NCBI GenBank assembly: GCA_964360255.1
Contig: CAYHVK010000007.1
Coordinates: forward strand, 62,001 to 126,000
DNA length: 64,000 nucleotides
Direction of reading: 5' to 3'
Source of the DNA: CAYHVK01 sp964360255
GTDB taxonomy: Bacteria > Bdellovibrionota > Bdellovibrionia > Bdellovibrionales > UBA1609
In this document: positions 33,792-42,523 of the stretch, one piece after another
Layout of the letters: every line of letters begins with the position of its first letter
Numbering within the stretch: position 1 is the first letter of the stretch
The notes under the pieces: generated by a model
The model's input: only the letters and a program-made list of their open reading frames with translations
Database searches by the model: none
Told to the model about the DNA's origin: nothing
Made by a program: the position numbers and the translations under genes

Positions 33792-34202
33792 ATGGAAGAG
33801 TTTGACCACGATAAAGAACATCCCCTTGAAGTCGAGATTCTATCTCGAGATGGTAGCATTCGTGAAGGATATTTAGTTCTTAGTGAGCGAACGCCGCAAG
33901 AGCGTGTGGTGCGTGCGGTTCAGGCTTTCTTTCTTTGGATGCTGGCCGCCCTCATCTCTTTATTTATTCCAATGCTTCATTTTATTTTGGTCCCGGCATT
34001 TATTTTAGTCGCGCTTTTTATGGGAGCGAACGGCCTCTTCGATGTCTTTAAAGTTGAGTCGGGCGAAATCACCTGCGCCCGTTGCGGAACAGTGAATCAC
34101 ATTGAAGCCCAAAATGAAACTTATCCGATTCACATAGATTGCGACCACTGCGATGCCCGCATGACCGCATATCGCGCGGCCGCCGGCGAACTCACGGGTT
34201 GA
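33792..34202 (+). CDS. Small membrane protein with C-terminal zinc ribbon
   Basis: A 136-residue protein with a basic-acidic N-terminal part, two membrane helices (residues 44-60 and 62-79) and a C-terminal zinc-ribbon-like region with Cys95, Cys98, Cys117 and Cys120 in two CxxC pairs. The C-terminal part would be in the cytoplasm if the two-helix hairpin is conventional. No function is known. It is divergent from rarD with 31 bases between the starts, and its stop lies 7 bases from that of the convergent lipoprotein gene. Confidence 0.6.
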   Translation: MEEFDHDKEHPLEVEILSRDGSIREGYLVLSERTPQERVVRAVQAFFLWMLAALISLFIPMLHFILVPAFILVALFMGANGLFDVFKVESGEITCARCGTVNHIEAQNETYPIHIDCDHCDARMTAYRAAAGELTG

Positions 34203-34209
34203 TCAGCGG

Positions 34210-36909
34210 TTAGTTACCGCAACTCGTAACATACATGAAATTACCAGGACCATTATAGATTGTATGTAAGCTACCGCTGGCCGTACGAACAGATGATGGA
34301 TTCCAGCTCAAACCGAAATTTCCATTCACTGCTGCAACTGGAGTTGCGATATTTGCAATAGCATTCGTATAAAGTGCCGATGGCGAAGTAAATGTTGTTG
34401 TTGCCGTGCTCAATACTGATGAGAACATTAAGTTGGCGGCTGTCGTATTTGCAGAGCCACGTGGCCATACAACAGTTGGATAACCTTCTTCGCTGAAGCT
34501 AACGCCAATACTTAACAGACCATAATTTGTGGCAGCACCGGTATCAGTGAGAGTACTGACTCCTGCAGAAGCATCGACTAAACCCAAACCAATATCAGCC
34601 CAATTTGTCGAAGTCGTACAAGTAGCAAGTGCTGTACTACAGTATTTATATTTCACTAAGTTATTCGCACGGTCAAAAAACGAAACCGCAGGTCGGTTAT
34701 TAGTTTTATTGATGGCCACTCTCAAACCTTCAGCGGCTCCAGAATAAATTTGTCCACTCGTCCACGTTGAACCGCCATTTGTTGAGTACGCCAAGCGTGC
34801 ACAACGAGCCGTTGTCGGCGTGCAAGTCGCGCCAGCTCCGGTTCCCATATCGTGGACAGCAACGACAATGTTTCCATCTTCATCGAAATCGGCCGTGAGA
34901 TTTGATCCACCTGGGGTTGTTGTTCCGGCAACTGACATGACCTGTCCAACGTTAGACCAAGTTCCGGTTACTGGATTCAGCATCGCTGCGCGGATTTCTT
35001 TATTAGCAGCAGGATTTCGCAGAACAACAAGGACTGGTTTTGCTTCGCCAGCACTGTAATACATGGCAAGGGCCGTTTGATTCATCACAGGTAAAGTTCC
35101 GGCCGCTGCATCAGCTGCTGGGAATGGATAAACAATCCAAGCTCCAGAACCATTTGTTTGGGTATTGGTTGCAAGATAATATCTGAGTCCACTCGTCGCA
35201 GATTCAAACCAACCCACCCAAGGCTGATTGTTATGATCAAACGCAATCGAAGGAGATTGCGGCGCTGAAGTAGATGGAATAATTGAAATCGCCCAATTGT
35301 CTGAAGCCAAACTTCCCAAACGGTAAGCATATTTCAAGCGTGCACCGGTAACAGGCTCAGCTGTACCGCCAGCAGAATAATCTATGTAAGCAACAGCAGG
35401 TACTGAATCACTTGTAGATGCAATTGCAGTATTCGGAAACTGCAAAAGCATTTTCTGAATTTGCCCAGTTGTATCGTAAGGAGCATTCCCCCACACCATT
35501 GTTGTCGAGCTCGCAGGTGAATTTAAAACTGTCGCGGCACAAGTTCCTGTTCCAGTTGGACACTCATTGTAGGACAAAACTAAATTGGCCCAAGTTTGTG
35601 TCGGCGTAACTGCCGCTGTACGACCCCATGAAACCAAAAGTTGATCATTCGCCTCATCTATAGCAAGACCACCACGTGTAGAACCTGCTGCCGCAATACC
35701 TGCTGCGCCAGTTGTATCAACGTGTGGAGCTGTCGATGCATTCCAAGATCCGGCCGCTCCTGTTGCGAAAGCCGCCGTCGTCTGATTGTAATACTTCACC
35801 ATTGTCTGAGCATCATTGGCAATAATGTGAAATCTACCATCAGCACTACGTTTTAAATTCATCCAAGCATTACCTACAGTCGCTGTGCCAATAACATTGT
35901 TTGCACCCGGATCCGTAAATGAAACGGCTCCTGCTGCACAGTTCGCCATTGTGTAACCACGAATGCCTCCAGTGGTTTTGGCGGCCACATAGATCGTCCC
36001 ATTATCTACAGATGTATCAATATACATTTGTGTCGATACGGCATTTGCACCCGTATTTGGGATTGCACCAGTCGTTGACCAGTTTGCGCCCGTTGCACAG
36101 TTATCAAGGGTGCCATTTCTACACATATAAAATATCGAGTTAGCAGTATCTCCCGCAGCAATAGCTGGATAATACGTAGTACTGTTCAAGCGGCACCAAG
36201 CTACACCAATAGAGTTGGCTAGAGTTCCAACACCGGCATCTATCTGCCCCGTCATTGTCGTATAAGCACTAGCATTATCACAAGTTGTCGGCGCTCCATC
36301 ACATATCAATGCTTTTGCTGATGCCGCTGTTGCAGTTTCAAAAACTACCACGACTTGATCAAGTTCATTAACCGCCGCATCAACCGCACGAATTGCTGTG
36401 CTGCTTGTATCAAGAGCCGAGACTGTCCATGTACCGACTTCGTCGATGGACGCAGTACTTCTCACCGCCATAAAAAGCGCAGTGGCCCCGTTACCCCAAA
36501 AGACAAGTGGCTTACCGCTAGAAAGAAAAACTAATTTAACAAAAGTTGTTGTCAGTCCCGAGGTGATAGTTTCAATTTGTTGATTACTGCCATCCCAGAA
36601 CATGTATTTTAACATTGATCCAGTACCAGCAGTGGCATTGGTCTCGCTGTAGACAACAGCGGCATAATCTTCAGCCGGATTTATCTCGACACTTGAAAAT
36701 GCACCACGAATGTTGACTCCGGCACCTGCTGTTTGGCGGGCTCCATAATCGATAATCTTCGTCGTCGGCGCAGAACATGTATTGGTTGTAGATGATGAGG
36801 CGACAGTTTCGTCTGACAAGTTCGAGGCCTTGTTATCTGAGCAGCTTGATAAACTCAAAGCTGTGGTGATAAGCATTATGAACTGAACTAATATTTTTTT
36901 TGTGAACAT
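34210..36909 (-). CDS. Large lipoprotein with repeated beta-rich segments
   Basis: The signal sequence ends in LSSC (Cys23), a lipobox, followed by a polar linker (SDNKASNLS). The mature protein of about 875 residues is rich in Gly, Ala, Thr and Asn, with recurrent YAVVYSE/VVVVFETA/ and WVGWFES-type strands about 45-60 residues apart, as in beta-propeller surface proteins that bind sugars or adhere. Cys pairs (such as CDGAPTTC) occur in the loops. It is 9 bases after the barrel gene on the same strand. A function in surface binding is plausible, not shown. Confidence 0.7.
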   Translation of the reverse strand: MFTKKILVQFIMLITTALSLSSCSDNKASNLSDETVASSSTTNTCSAPTTKIIDYGARQTAGAGVNIRGAFSSVEINPAEDYAAVVYSETNATAGTGSMLKYMFWDGSNQQIETITSGLTTTFVKLVFLSSGKPLVFWGNGATALFMAVRSTASIDEVGTWTVSALDTSSTAIRAVDAAVNELDQVVVVFETATAASAKALICDGAPTTCDNASAYTTMTGQIDAGVGTLANSIGVAWCRLNSTTYYPAIAAGDTANSIFYMCRNGTLDNCATGANWSTTGAIPNTGANAVSTQMYIDTSVDNGTIYVAAKTTGGIRGYTMANCAAGAVSFTDPGANNVIGTATVGNAWMNLKRSADGRFHIIANDAQTMVKYYNQTTAAFATGAAGSWNASTAPHVDTTGAAGIAAAGSTRGGLAIDEANDQLLVSWGRTAAVTPTQTWANLVLSYNECPTGTGTCAATVLNSPASSTTMVWGNAPYDTTGQIQKMLLQFPNTAIASTSDSVPAVAYIDYSAGGTAEPVTGARLKYAYRLGSLASDNWAISIIPSTSAPQSPSIAFDHNNQPWVGWFESATSGLRYYLATNTQTNGSGAWIVYPFPAADAAAGTLPVMNQTALAMYYSAGEAKPVLVVLRNPAANKEIRAAMLNPVTGTWSNVGQVMSVAGTTTPGGSNLTADFDEDGNIVVAVHDMGTGAGATCTPTTARCARLAYSTNGGSTWTSGQIYSGAAEGLRVAINKTNNRPAVSFFDRANNLVKYKYCSTALATCTTSTNWADIGLGLVDASAGVSTLTDTGAATNYGLLSIGVSFSEEGYPTVVWPRGSANTTAANLMFSSVLSTATTTFTSPSALYTNAIANIATPVAAVNGNFGLSWNPSSVRTASGSLHTIYNGPGNFMYVTSCGN

Positions 36910-36918
36910 ATCTACCTC

Positions 36919-37707
36919 TTAAAAGCTGTATTTCAATCCGATTGGTATACGAAACAAATAACGAATATCTTCACTGTTTGAAGAGCCCCGGTCCCCCATG
37001 CCCTCAAACTTTGCATAATCTCTCTGTAAATGAAATCCCGCCGTAAGCGCGAAATCGCTTGTTTCACCTAAGCTATAATCAACTGTTCCGCTGAGATAAA
37101 CTGCGTAATACTCGCGATAATAACCAGTATTGGCTTCTTCTTCATTGAATTTGAACGGAACATAAAGTCCGCCGCCTAAATTAGCCAGGAGACTAGAGTT
37201 AATAATAATGTCGTGATCAATTGAGAACGAGAAGCCTTGCACTTGCTGATTTGTAATTAAAATATTTGGAGTCGTTTGATCCGCATCATATTCAAAAATG
37301 AAGTAGCCAACGCCTAGGCGAGAATCTTTAAAAAATCCCGACTTGATTGGCGCTGTTTTATAATAAAGAGAATATTCTGTACGCCTAATATCTACGCTTG
37401 TCGGAGAAATAGAATTTGGAGATTCAGCTTCAACATCTGTATTTGAATATTGAAAGCCGATACGCCCAAATTCACTACTAAGGGCATGATCGATTTTCAG
37501 AATATAACCAGCACCCAAATCTGAACTCGTATCATGTTTAAAACCTGAGCCATGAAGTTCTGAATTGATAACATCTAGGCTGCCCATAAGCTTTACATAA
37601 CTGTCTGGCTCTAAAATTTCTGATGTTAAATCGCTGGCTTGAGATTTGAGCCCTAAGCTGGCCGAAATCAAAAATGTGAAAATACAAAAGTATTGAGCTG
37701 TCTTCAT
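36919..37707 (-). CDS. Predicted outer-membrane barrel protein
   Basis: A signal peptide (residues 1-24, LISASLGLKSQA) is followed by alternating strands and a C-terminal KYSF, the aromatic end typical of beta barrels. About 240 mature residues would give 8-10 strands. It overlaps the upstream TPR gene by 4 bases (ATGA) and is 9 bases from the lipoprotein gene, so the three look like one operon and might form one complex at the outer membrane. No family name. Confidence 0.65.
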   Translation of the reverse strand: MKTAQYFCIFTFLISASLGLKSQASDLTSEILEPDSYVKLMGSLDVINSELHGSGFKHDTSSDLGAGYILKIDHALSSEFGRIGFQYSNTDVEAESPNSISPTSVDIRRTEYSLYYKTAPIKSGFFKDSRLGVGYFIFEYDADQTTPNILITNQQVQGFSFSIDHDIIINSSLLANLGGGLYVPFKFNEEEANTGYYREYYAVYLSGTVDYSLGETSDFALTAGFHLQRDYAKFEGMGDRGSSNSEDIRYLFRIPIGLKYSF

Positions 37708-39044
37708 AATTTAGGCAGATTCCAATCTGTAATAGAGTTAACTTTGTCAGGCACTTGGCTGTCTTGAGACGAAACATTTCTTTTTTCTGATTTATTCTCT
37801 AGAGACTTAATTAAACTTAAGTAATAGTTTTTACGATCCTGTTCAATCTTAGAACGATTCATAACTTTTAAAGCATCACTGAACTCATCTGCTTGAACTA
37901 AAAAATAAGAGTAGTAAATATCGGCATCGACAGTTTTAAGTTTGTCACGAGCCGATTCCATTACATCAAGGGCATTCTGCTTCTTATCTATGATACTGTA
38001 GGCGTGGGCCAACTCTTGTGCAGCCCAAAGATTCGGTATTTTCTGATTATAATGCTGCTGTAGAACACTTGATATTTTTGACTGCATACTTCTTGCCTTC
38101 AGACTTGTCACCCAAGCTCTTAAAACTTCAATGTCTCCTGGCTTCAAGCTGAGAGCCTTTTCAAATTGCACATCGGCATCAGCCGATCGGCCAATTTGAA
38201 CTAATGATCCGGCTAAAATCTTTCTCATTTCAAAATTATAAGGAGCAAGCTTAACTGCCTTCTCAAAATTCTGTGCAGCTGTTACTAAGTTGTTTTGTTT
38301 GACGTAATAGTGCCCCAATAAGCTCCAGCACTCGGGTCTTGTTGAATCAACGCTCTGACACTTCTGTATTACAGCTAATGATTCATCATACTTATTCATA
38401 CTATGCATGACAGAGATATAAGGGATGAGCAGTTCCAGTTGATTTGAGTGGCTTGAGTAAACCGATTTAAAATCTGCATAGGCACGATCGCTCTGCTTCA
38501 AATTATAGAATGCTAGGCCACGGTGAAATACCGCTTCACTTGAACAGTCCTTTGTATCTAAACACTCACTATAAGCTGCAATTGCGTCCGCATATTTCGA
38601 CTGCAGCAAGTAAGAATTGCCTGATAAAGCTTTTAGACGCCAATCTGAAGGAGCAATATTTTTTGCAATCTTAATTTGCTGCTCAGCTTCTTTAAATGAA
38701 TCAGAATCTAAATAGACGTTAATAAGCAAAATACGAGCTTCAACATCGAACTCATTTTTTTCGATGTCTTTGATTAAAAACTGTTGAGCCGCAAAATTAT
38801 CATCTGCTTCTAAGTAGGTTGAAACCAAACCCTTTAAAGCCACCGGACGATTTAACTTTTCCGAGTAAGCATATTTATAAAGTTTTATAGCCGCTCTAAA
38901 GTCAGCGGACTTACGAGCTTTTTCTGCCTTGTAGAAGACTTCGTGTTGACTAATTTCGTCATCCGTTAACCTCTCAATTGCGTTGGCATTGAAGCTTAAA
39001 AACAAAGTAAGGCTGATTCCAAAGAACAAAAGTTTCACTGGCAA
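37704..39044 (-). CDS. Exported tetratricopeptide-repeat protein
   Basis: Signal peptide (about 22 residues, FGISLTLFLSFNANA) then at least eight TPR units, clear in SDWRLKALSGNSYLLQSKYADAIAAY and PECWSLLGHYYVKQNNLVTAAQNFEKA, which place Gly/Ala and Tyr/Phe at the family positions. TPR proteins act as scaffolds; being exported, it would work in the periplasm. The C-terminal 40 residues are low-complexity. It is the first gene of the three-gene unit with the barrel and the lipoprotein. Confidence 0.75.
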   Translation of the reverse strand: MPVKLLFFGISLTLFLSFNANAIERLTDDEISQHEVFYKAEKARKSADFRAAIKLYKYAYSEKLNRPVALKGLVSTYLEADDNFAAQQFLIKDIEKNEFDVEARILLINVYLDSDSFKEAEQQIKIAKNIAPSDWRLKALSGNSYLLQSKYADAIAAYSECLDTKDCSSEAVFHRGLAFYNLKQSDRAYADFKSVYSSHSNQLELLIPYISVMHSMNKYDESLAVIQKCQSVDSTRPECWSLLGHYYVKQNNLVTAAQNFEKAVKLAPYNFEMRKILAGSLVQIGRSADADVQFEKALSLKPGDIEVLRAWVTSLKARSMQSKISSVLQQHYNQKIPNLWAAQELAHAYSIIDKKQNALDVMESARDKLKTVDADIYYSYFLVQADEFSDALKVMNRSKIEQDRKNYYLSLIKSLENKSEKRNVSSQDSQVPDKVNSITDWNLPKL

Positions 39045-39173
39045 CTCCGTGAATTATTTAAGATTCATCTTTAGATGAGCACTTAATATTAAAAATATTA
39101 AACATTATTTAGAAATATGAATGAGTATTTGGCTAAAGTCGCCAGACTAGACGAGATAAAGGTCAGAGGATTT

Positions 39174-40301
39174 TTACTTTACCGCAACTAAACGAGCGAT
39201 CTGTCCATCATCGGTAGAGAGATATAGATTTCCATCAAGTCCGCTACGAATATTTCTAAAGCGCGAACCAATGTCTTTCAGAAGTTCTTCTTGCTGAACA
39301 ACTTTTCCGTCTTTCATAACTAAGCGACGAACGTGTGTGGTCGCGAGAGTCGCCATAAATAAATTGCCCTTCCATTTCGGAAAAACTGATCCACGATAAA
39401 GAGCCATACCTGATGGTGAAATTGATGGAACCCAGAATTCTACAGGCTCGACGGTACCGGCTTTTTTCTTAACACCAATTTTTGGTCCGTAATATTCGCG
39501 ACCGTATGTCACTTCTGGCCATCCGTAATTCTGGCCAGGCTTAATAAGATTGAGCTCATCACCACCACGCGGGCCCATTTCGACAAGCCAAAGCTCCGCT
39601 GTTTCAGAATTATAAGCAAGACCTTGTGGATTGCGGTGACCAATACTCCAAATTTCAGGCTGTGCACCCTTTTCTTTTACATAAGGATTATCTTTCGGCA
39701 CCGAACCATCTTCATTAAAACGCAAAACTTTCCCGGTGTGATAGCCAAGCTTCAAAACATTTTTGCGAGCGTTACGTTCTCCAACGGTGATAAAGATGTG
39801 ACCCTTACCATCAAATTCAATTCGTGAACCAAAGTGAATTTTTTCATCGCTCGGGTCAGCTGCAGAAATAATTTTTTTGAAATTTATAAGTTCGTTATTT
39901 TTAAGCGTAGCCACAGCGAAGGCTGTTGTAGCTTTGTCTTTTTCAACTGGCTCTGAGTATGTGAGGTAGATGCGATCTTTCTGCGCTGGGTGAACACGCA
40001 CGTCGAGCATTCCACCCTGTCCTTTTGCCCAAACTTTCGGTGCACCCCTTACTTCAACTACAGACTTGTCTTTAAGATTTAAAATTTTAATGGCGCCTGA
40101 GCGCTCAGTGAAAATGATTTCTGAGTCTGAGAGAAAATCAAAACCCCAAATAACAGCACTATCGCCAAGTTGCTTCAGAAGTTCGTATTTAAATTTTTGC
40201 CCCTCAGATGTGTAAGTTTTATTTTCGTTAGGTGCTGACCGAGCCAGCTGCGCCATTAAAGTCAGACCTAAAGCAATAAAGATAAGTAATCGTGTTTTCA
40301 T
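39174..40301 (-). CDS. PQQ-type soluble sugar/aldose dehydrogenase
   Basis: A periplasmic six-bladed beta-propeller enzyme of the GSDH/YliI family. A signal peptide is seen at the start (LLIFIALGLTLMAQLARSA). Family signatures: GHRNPQGLAYN, EMGPRGGDELNLIKPGQNYG and SPSGMALYRGSVFPKW. Such enzymes oxidise aldoses with PQQ and pass electrons to a quinone or acceptor. PQQ synthesis genes are not in the window, so PQQ may come from outside or elsewhere in the genome. 375 residues, normal. Single gene, divergent from the DUF2721 gene. Confidence 0.9.
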   Translation of the reverse strand: MKTRLLIFIALGLTLMAQLARSAPNENKTYTSEGQKFKYELLKQLGDSAVIWGFDFLSDSEIIFTERSGAIKILNLKDKSVVEVRGAPKVWAKGQGGMLDVRVHPAQKDRIYLTYSEPVEKDKATTAFAVATLKNNELINFKKIISAADPSDEKIHFGSRIEFDGKGHIFITVGERNARKNVLKLGYHTGKVLRFNEDGSVPKDNPYVKEKGAQPEIWSIGHRNPQGLAYNSETAELWLVEMGPRGGDELNLIKPGQNYGWPEVTYGREYYGPKIGVKKKAGTVEPVEFWVPSISPSGMALYRGSVFPKWKGNLFMATLATTHVRRLVMKDGKVVQQEELLKDIGSRFRNIRSGLDGNLYLSTDDGQIARLVAVK

Positions 40302-40340
40302 AAATCTCCGCGAGATACTATTTCATGTTTGATGTTACTC

Positions 40341-40363
40341 ACTCAACTCTTCTATTGTTGAGT
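40341..40363. promoter_or_regulatory. Inverted repeat in the divergent spacer
   Basis: ACTCAAC-TCTTCTATT-GTTGAGT (7-bp arms, 9-base loop) sits in the 91-base spacer between the sugar dehydrogenase gene and the DUF2721 gene. It could be an operator for either gene or a terminator-like structure (TTTT follows). Weak evidence. Confidence 0.3.
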
Positions 40364-40392
40364 TTTCGAAACAATCATCTTAGATTGCGGTC

Positions 40393-40908
40393 ATGGACCT
40401 AGCTTCAATTTCTCTCGTACAAAATCCGTTCACAGTTGTAACTATTATTGCAGCACCAGCTATTCTGACTAACGCTTCAAGCGTTCTCAGCCTCAGTACC
40501 AGTACTCGGTTTATGAAATGTATCGATCGCATCCATCAGTTTAATCTAGAATTAGATAAGCCCCACTCACCAGAGGTGAAAGACGTCTTGGTTCGGCAGA
40601 TTGAGCTTTCGCATACCCAGTCTCGATATTTCTTGAGTGCTTTGCGCTCAATTTATACAAGCCTTGGTGCTTTTGCCCTAGCGTCTTTGTTAGCACTTAT
40701 TGGAGCTTCAACAACTACATTGATTTCTATGATTGTGATCGAAACAGTAGCGACGATTAGTTTAATTTGCGGTGGTATAGGCGCAGCGGGCTTTCTTTTG
40801 GCGAGTTACTATCTCATCAGAGCCAGCAATATCGCCAATGTAGTCATTGGCGCCGATATGGCCACAATGCTAAAGCACAAAGAACTCGCATTACTTAAGA
40901 ATTTATAA
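40393..40908 (+). CDS. DUF2721-like membrane protein
   Basis: About 171 residues with three membrane segments. The N-terminal pattern (IIAAPAILTNASSVLSLSTSTRFMKCIDRI) matches the DUF2721 family, in which a hydrophobic start is followed by a conserved NR.. region and then a helix pair. Function is unknown. Predicted inner-membrane protein with a cytoplasmic loop of about 40 residues. Confidence 0.6.
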   Translation: MDLASISLVQNPFTVVTIIAAPAILTNASSVLSLSTSTRFMKCIDRIHQFNLELDKPHSPEVKDVLVRQIELSHTQSRYFLSALRSIYTSLGAFALASLLALIGASTTTLISMIVIETVATISLICGGIGAAGFLLASYYLIRASNIANVVIGADMATMLKHKELALLKNL

Positions 40909-41008
40909 GTGCCCTCGCGCCGAATGCTGTCCGAACCACTGACCGGTTAATATTTACCGGACCGTCCACTAGTCCAACTTTAGTCCGGGTGAACACGTTG
41001 GAGCCCAT

Positions 41009-41122
41009 CTATCCAATTAACTTCAGTTTCATAACGACTATAAGCAACAGCACTATAATCACTAATACCTCTTTAGCAATTCTCAAAATTCTCCGAATAA
41101 AAACATACGTACTTGTTTTCAT
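41009..41122 (-). CDS. Short membrane protein, 37 codons
   Basis: ATG 41122 is preceded by AAAGGAGCCCCCA, a strong Shine-Dalgarno sequence with 7 bases of spacing. The protein has a basic start (FIRRILRIAK), one hydrophobic helix of about 16 residues (VLVIIVLLLIVV) and a basic C-terminal MKLKLIG. It looks like a one-helix inner-membrane microprotein. It lies in the otherwise empty space between the DUF2721 gene and the D-amino-acid dehydrogenase gene. Identification is from SD site and composition only. Confidence 0.5.
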   Translation of the reverse strand: MKTSTYVFIRRILRIAKEVLVIIVLLLIVVMKLKLIG

Positions 41123-41157
41123 TGGGGGCTCCTTTCTGGTCAGAAGGGTTCCCAGCA

Positions 41158-41192
41158 AAAAGGGATTCAGCGCGAGAGCATGAATCCCTTTT
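41158..41192 (-). terminator. Terminator of the D-amino-acid dehydrogenase gene
   Basis: AAAAGGGATTCA (41158-41169) and TGAATCCCTTTT (41181-41192) form a perfect 12-bp stem with an 11-base loop, so each strand has a stem followed by T. It lies 31 bases after the stop of the 41223 gene on the minus strand. Confidence 0.75.
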
Positions 41193-41222
41193 GCATTTTA
41201 AATGCCGGACAAATTTGCGCGT

Positions 41223-42464
41223 TTAGAATCTCATCGGATCGAAAAGCTCTGGCTTCACTGTGAGCTGACGGCCATCCATGATGTCGGCCACCATGATCCC
41301 GGTACCAGCGCCTGTTTGAAACCCGAGCATTTGGTGACCACAGGCGAGCATAAGGTTGCTCAAGTTTTTGCTCCAACCAATAAGCGGGACTCCATCTGGA
41401 GTGCAGGGACGCAATCCTGCCCAAGTCTCTTTGATTTCAAGTTGCTCAGGCATGTGCAAATACTCTTGAGCACCACGAAGAATGGCATTCACACGTCTTT
41501 GCGTTACCGAGAAGTCTTGATCAACAAGTTCAAGTGTTCCAGCAATGCGAAGAGAGTTTTCACGAGGAGTAATAGCAATCTTGCGCTCGATAAGCATAAT
41601 TGGATGCTTCGGCTGTACCGCAAGTGGTGGCACAATCATCGCGTAACCTTTGCCACCCATAATCGGAATACGAAGGCGAAGAGCTTTCGCTAAATCTTCA
41701 GACCAGCTGCCTGTTGCTAATACAAAAGCCTCAGCATCCATTGAGCCTTGAGTTGTCTGAATCGATTTAATTTTATCATTTTCTATATGAACGCCTGTGT
41801 ATTCACAGCCTTCAAGAATTTCCACACCAAGTTTACGGCACATATCGGCCATAACCAAAACAGTCTGCAAAGGTTCAGCATGAGCTTCTTCAGGAAAGTA
41901 AACACCACCAAGAAGATCGCCCTTAAGCGCGGGCTCAAAAGATTTAAGCTCTTCGCCACTCATTTTTTTACCAGGAATTCCAAACTTCTCTACGTAGGCG
42001 AGTTCTTGCTCGGCGGCTTTCACACCCGCTTCACCACGTGAAGCCATGAGAAGACCTTTTTCTTCAAGCTTAATTTTATTTCCTGATTCAGTGGCGATTT
42101 CACGGTAGCGACGCAGACTGATTTTTGATAATTCAACAAGACCTTCTACTGCACGCAGAGCTTGTTTCTCATTCATATTCTTCATGAAATAAAAAAGCCA
42201 TCGCATCAAAAGCGGAGTCGGCAGAGGCTTAATATAAAGCGGGCCTTCTGGGTTCAGCATCCACTTCATCGATTTAAATAACATTCCGGGCATAGGCAGC
42301 GGCATCGCAAAACAGGGAGTCATCCACCCGGCATTTCCGTAAGAACAACCATGACCAATTTTATTTTTTTCGATGAGTTTTACAGCATAACCACGGCGCG
42401 CGAGTTCAAGCGCAGTCGACACTCCGATGATTCCACCGCCAATGACAACAACTTGCTTTTTCAT
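41223..42464 (-). CDS. FAD-dependent D-amino-acid dehydrogenase-like protein (DadA family)
   Basis: N-terminal FAD-binding Rossmann motif VVVIGGGIIGVSTALELARRG at residues 5-25, followed by the ATP-grasp-free DAO-type oxidoreductase domain (ATGSWSEDLAKALRL in the middle, GLRPCTPDGVPLIG near the C terminus, which is typical of DadA/ThiO-like proteins). It oxidises D-amino acids to keto acids and passes electrons to the membrane. Start at 42464 rather than 42512 because the FAD motif follows directly and AAGGGA precedes it. D-amino acids from peptidoglycan are a plausible substrate; the exact one is unknown. Confidence 0.85.
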   Translation of the reverse strand: MKKQVVVIGGGIIGVSTALELARRGYAVKLIEKNKIGHGCSYGNAGWMTPCFAMPLPMPGMLFKSMKWMLNPEGPLYIKPLPTPLLMRWLFYFMKNMNEKQALRAVEGLVELSKISLRRYREIATESGNKIKLEEKGLLMASRGEAGVKAAEQELAYVEKFGIPGKKMSGEELKSFEPALKGDLLGGVYFPEEAHAEPLQTVLVMADMCRKLGVEILEGCEYTGVHIENDKIKSIQTTQGSMDAEAFVLATGSWSEDLAKALRLRIPIMGGKGYAMIVPPLAVQPKHPIMLIERKIAITPRENSLRIAGTLELVDQDFSVTQRRVNAILRGAQEYLHMPEQLEIKETWAGLRPCTPDGVPLIGWSKNLSNLMLACGHQMLGFQTGAGTGIMVADIMDGRQLTVKPELFDPMRF

Positions 42465-42523
42465 TCCCTTACCCTTGTCCTTAAATACGAATTCTGAGGG
42501 GCATACTAGCAAGGCCGAAAAGC

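Noticed and set aside
35641..35856. Cys-rich open frame on the plus strand
   Set aside because: It is antisense to the lipoprotein gene with Gly/Ala/Thr repeats, and Cys-rich composition comes from reading those codons backwards; no ribosome site.
40989..41183. 64-codon frame on the plus strand
   Set aside because: It lies antisense to the 37-codon gene that has a strong ribosome site, and itself has none; it runs across a terminator stem.
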